NCBI RefSeq assembly: GCF_028389875.1
Contig: NC_084663.1
Coordinates: 171,966,301 to 172,030,300, forward strand
DNA length: 64,000 bases
Source of the DNA: Rhea pennata
Lineage: Eukaryota; Chordata; Aves; Rheiformes; Rheidae
Reading direction: 5' to 3'
Shown here: piece by piece, positions 62,561 to 64,000 of the stretch
Position numbering within the stretch: the first letter of the stretch is position 1
Layout of the letters: each line of letters starts with the position of its first letter
Position numbers and translations under genes: made by a program
Notes under the pieces: model-generated
Seen by the model: the letters and a program-made list of their open reading frames with translations, nothing else
The model's database searches: none
Told to the model about the DNA's origin: nothing

Positions 62561-62707
62561 TAACTGAAATGATAAGAAAGTATGATTACACAGATTTCAT
62601 TAAAACATTCATTACTTTATCATTTTATTTCATTTTATCCTAGAGATTTCATTCAAAGTAAGTAATGAATGTTTTAATGAAAACTTTCCTATCATTTATT
62701 TCCGTTA
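62561..62707. repeat. Imperfect inverted repeat with perfect 23-bp core, MITE-like
   Basis: A perfect inverted repeat pairs 62595-62617 with 62660-62682 (arm TTTCATTAAAACATTCATTA plus CTT), with a 42-nt loop. Outer segments 62561-62580 and 62684-62707 also pair imperfectly (TAACTGAAATGATAAGAAAG against TAACGGAAATAAATGATAGG). The whole 147 bp could fold into one hairpin, as a small MITE would. No target-site duplication is obvious and I do not recognise the family. Confidence 0.65.
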
Positions 62708-63376
62708 TGCAAGATACCTCACATTGCTGTTTTTACCTGTGTGTGTTCCCTTCCCAGACCTAGCATTTGAACTTGTGTTTATTACTACAACAGTTTCCCC
62801 CCCCCCCAGTAAAAATCTATATTGTATTTCACAAATAGCAAACACTGCTTGAACTAAAGCTTCTGGAAGTTTATTTAAGTTATTAGGCTTGAAATGAAAA
62901 ATTATATTTTTATTCAAAATGTAAAGATAAGATAGTTTTAAAATGTTAGTGCTCACCAACAGTAAATAGAAACAGCTCTGCTAACAAAGAAATGGAGCCA
63001 GGGAGCCTTAAGAAATAATGCAGTGAAAAACAGCCTTTGCCTTCTGAATCACTTGCAAAAGTTCTCATATTTTTGTATCATTTTAACTAAAAGAAAGATG
63101 CAGATATCCTTAGACTTCAAAGTTTCTACCCATTAACATACCACATATTCCACTCCAAGTGTTAGATATAAATAATCCTACTCTGAATTTGCTCATCATT
63201 ATTATGCTGAAGAGTTGAGATGGAATATCAGACAGTAACTCCCACATTTTTTAAGGGGGACTGAGAGGAAAAAACACCCCAGCACACAGAAGTCCTACAC
63301 AAAATGCATGCGTGTATATAAATACTCAATTTGCTTTAGGAACAAGCAGCAAGATATAGCAAGGACAAATCCAAAG

Positions 63377-63382
63377 TTTATT
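63377..63382 (-). terminator. UCHL3: UCHL3 distal poly(A) signal AATAAA
   Basis: Second canonical AATAAA on the minus strand. A TGTA element (possible CFIm site) lies just upstream, and T/GT-rich sequence lies downstream. Confidence 0.5.
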
Positions 63383-63449
63383 CCATGTGTGCTACAGTTA
63401 AACATGTTAAGAAGTATCAAAATCTCTACTATTAACATATGGCAAGAAT

Positions 63450-63455
63450 TTTATT
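63450..63455 (-). terminator. UCHL3: UCHL3 proximal poly(A) signal AATAAA
   Basis: Canonical AATAAA on the minus strand 42 nt after the UCHL3 stop codon. Cleavage would be expected 10-30 nt further left, near 63420-63440. Confidence 0.6.
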
Positions 63456-63461
63456 GTTACA

Positions 63462-63477
63462 ATACATCATGATGTAT
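63462..63477. repeat. UCHL3: Perfect 16-bp palindrome in UCHL3 3' UTR
   Basis: ATACATCATGATGTAT is a perfect palindrome between the stop codon and the proximal poly(A) signal. Confidence 0.95.
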
Positions 63478-63496
63478 CAGCCCCACTGGAAAAGGC

Positions 63497-63580
63497 TTAA
63501 GCTGCAGACAGTGCAATTGCATTAAATCTTAATTCTTCTGGATCACGTTCCATGAATTTCTTACAAACTTCTATTGCATC
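63497..63580 (-). CDS. UCHL3: UCHL3 last coding exon (C-terminus and stop)
   Basis: Terminal coding exon of ubiquitin carboxyl-terminal hydrolase isozyme L3, a cysteine protease that removes small adducts from the C-terminus of ubiquitin and can act on NEDD8. The exon begins after a CAG acceptor in phase 0 and encodes 27 residues, [20 protein letters not shown] then A-I-A-L-S-A-A, then TAA. It is nearly identical to the end of the 230-residue human protein, where it would be residues 204-230. The catalytic Cys, His and Asp lie in upstream exons outside the window. The gene lies upstream of LMO7 on the same strand, as in human. Confidence 0.96.
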   Translation of the reverse strand, partial: DAIEVCKKFMERDPEELRFNAIALSAA

Positions 63581-64000
63581 CTGAAAGGAAAAAAAGAAAA
63601 AAAAACTTATTCAAACAAACAATTGAAATAAGATACAACCAAAATGAACTTTTCAAATAGAGGATTCCTAATGAGACAAATTTATTTAAACTGTATTTCT
63701 GATCCAAGTTGCCTCATTCAAGATTAGAGTGCTCATAAAGGCAGTAGAAGAGAGCAGAAGCCGTATACAGAACCTTAACAACAACTTTTGTTACTGAATA
63801 TTACTTTGTCCAAAAGGCATGTGTTGTTCGTCTGACTTTCCAAATGCAACTCAAGTTTGCCTTTACTAGTACTGCTGTATTCAGAAACTTTTCCTTTGTC
63901 TCAAGATGAATCTAAACTGTGTGGGGTAAGTGAAAGATTATAAATAATTCCTTCATCTAGCTTTAGGGTGCAAAATGGAAAGCACATGTTATCAGTGAAA
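63581..64000 (-). other. UCHL3: UCHL3 last intron (partial)
   Basis: Non-coding sequence upstream of the last UCHL3 exon. The acceptor reads ...TTTTTCCTTTCAG on the minus strand, with a clear pyrimidine tract. No other exon is visible before the window edge. Confidence 0.85.

Larger units (their letters stand above)
58614..63376. other. UCHL3-LMO7 intergenic region
   Basis: About 4.8 kb between the LMO7 promoter and the 3' end of UCHL3. It holds an enhancer-like non-coding stretch at 59520-59720, a moderately CpG-rich patch at 60585-60910 and a hairpin-forming inverted repeat at 62561-62707. The open frames here (for example two overlapping frames at about 60690-61100) show no recognisable protein. 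No third gene is visible. Confidence 0.75.
63377..63496 (-). other. UCHL3: UCHL3 3' UTR (extent uncertain)
   Basis: Untranslated tail after the UCHL3 stop codon. On the minus strand it contains AATAAA at 63455-63450, about 42 nt after the stop, and a second AATAAA at 63382-63377. The second is followed by a more T/GT-rich stretch, as expected downstream of a cleavage site, so either or both may be used. A perfect 16-bp palindrome lies between the stop and the first signal at 63462-63477. The true 3' end cannot be fixed without transcript data. Confidence 0.7.

Noticed and set aside
1..64000. LIMCH1 as the identity of the minus-strand gene
   Set aside because: V-T-G-K-S-F-G in exon 2 is LIMCH1-like, but L-C-D-L-I-N-K-I-K-P-G and N-R-L-S-T-P-I-A-G-L fit LMO7, and the upstream neighbour is UCHL3 as at the human LMO7 locus.
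1..64000. Any CRISPR array, prophage, operon or tRNA/rRNA gene
   Set aside because: No regularly spaced repeats, no prokaryotic gene organisation and no structured RNA gene that I could recognise. The window is vertebrate intron and intergenic DNA.

Overview
This window looks like avian nuclear DNA. It holds a few very short exons with consensus splice sites separated by introns of up to 35 kb, an AT-rich background with many long homopolymer tracts, one isolated CpG island, and a 5'-truncated CR1 LINE ending in the ATTCTATGATTC tail typical of bird CR1 elements. There are no operons, ribosome binding sites or CRISPR arrays, and most open frames in the window are chance frames inside introns.

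Both recognisable genes lie on the minus strand, head to tail. At the right edge (63497-63580) is the last coding exon of UCHL3, a ubiquitin C-terminal hydrolase, with its stop codon and two candidate polyadenylation signals. About 4.9 kb downstream lies the CpG-island promoter and first coding exon of LMO7 (ATG at 58476). LMO7 then runs leftward through exon 2 (23171-23241), exon 3 (19882-19951) and exon 4 (2059-2165) and leaves the window. The four exons join in frame (69+71+70+107 nt) and encode the start of the protein and most of its N-terminal calponin-homology (CH) domain. The UCHL3-LMO7 order and orientation match the human locus on chromosome 13, and this supports calling LMO7 rather than its paralogue LIMCH1.

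The rest is intron and intergenic DNA: the CR1 copy (about 50.3-50.7 kb), poly(A)/poly(T), poly(G)/poly(C) and (GA)n tracts, a (CG)n(TG)n(CG)n tract at 20.9 kb, a local duplicated element near 16.4 and 17.6 kb, a small frame at 15.5 kb with a SCAN/Gag-like motif, a CpG-rich patch deep in intron 1 (about 30.4-30.8 kb), and a hairpin-forming inverted repeat at 62.6 kb. I found no new multi-gene system. The best leads are the LMO7 N-terminus and start choice, the possible internal promoter, the SCAN-like relic and the MITE-like palindrome.
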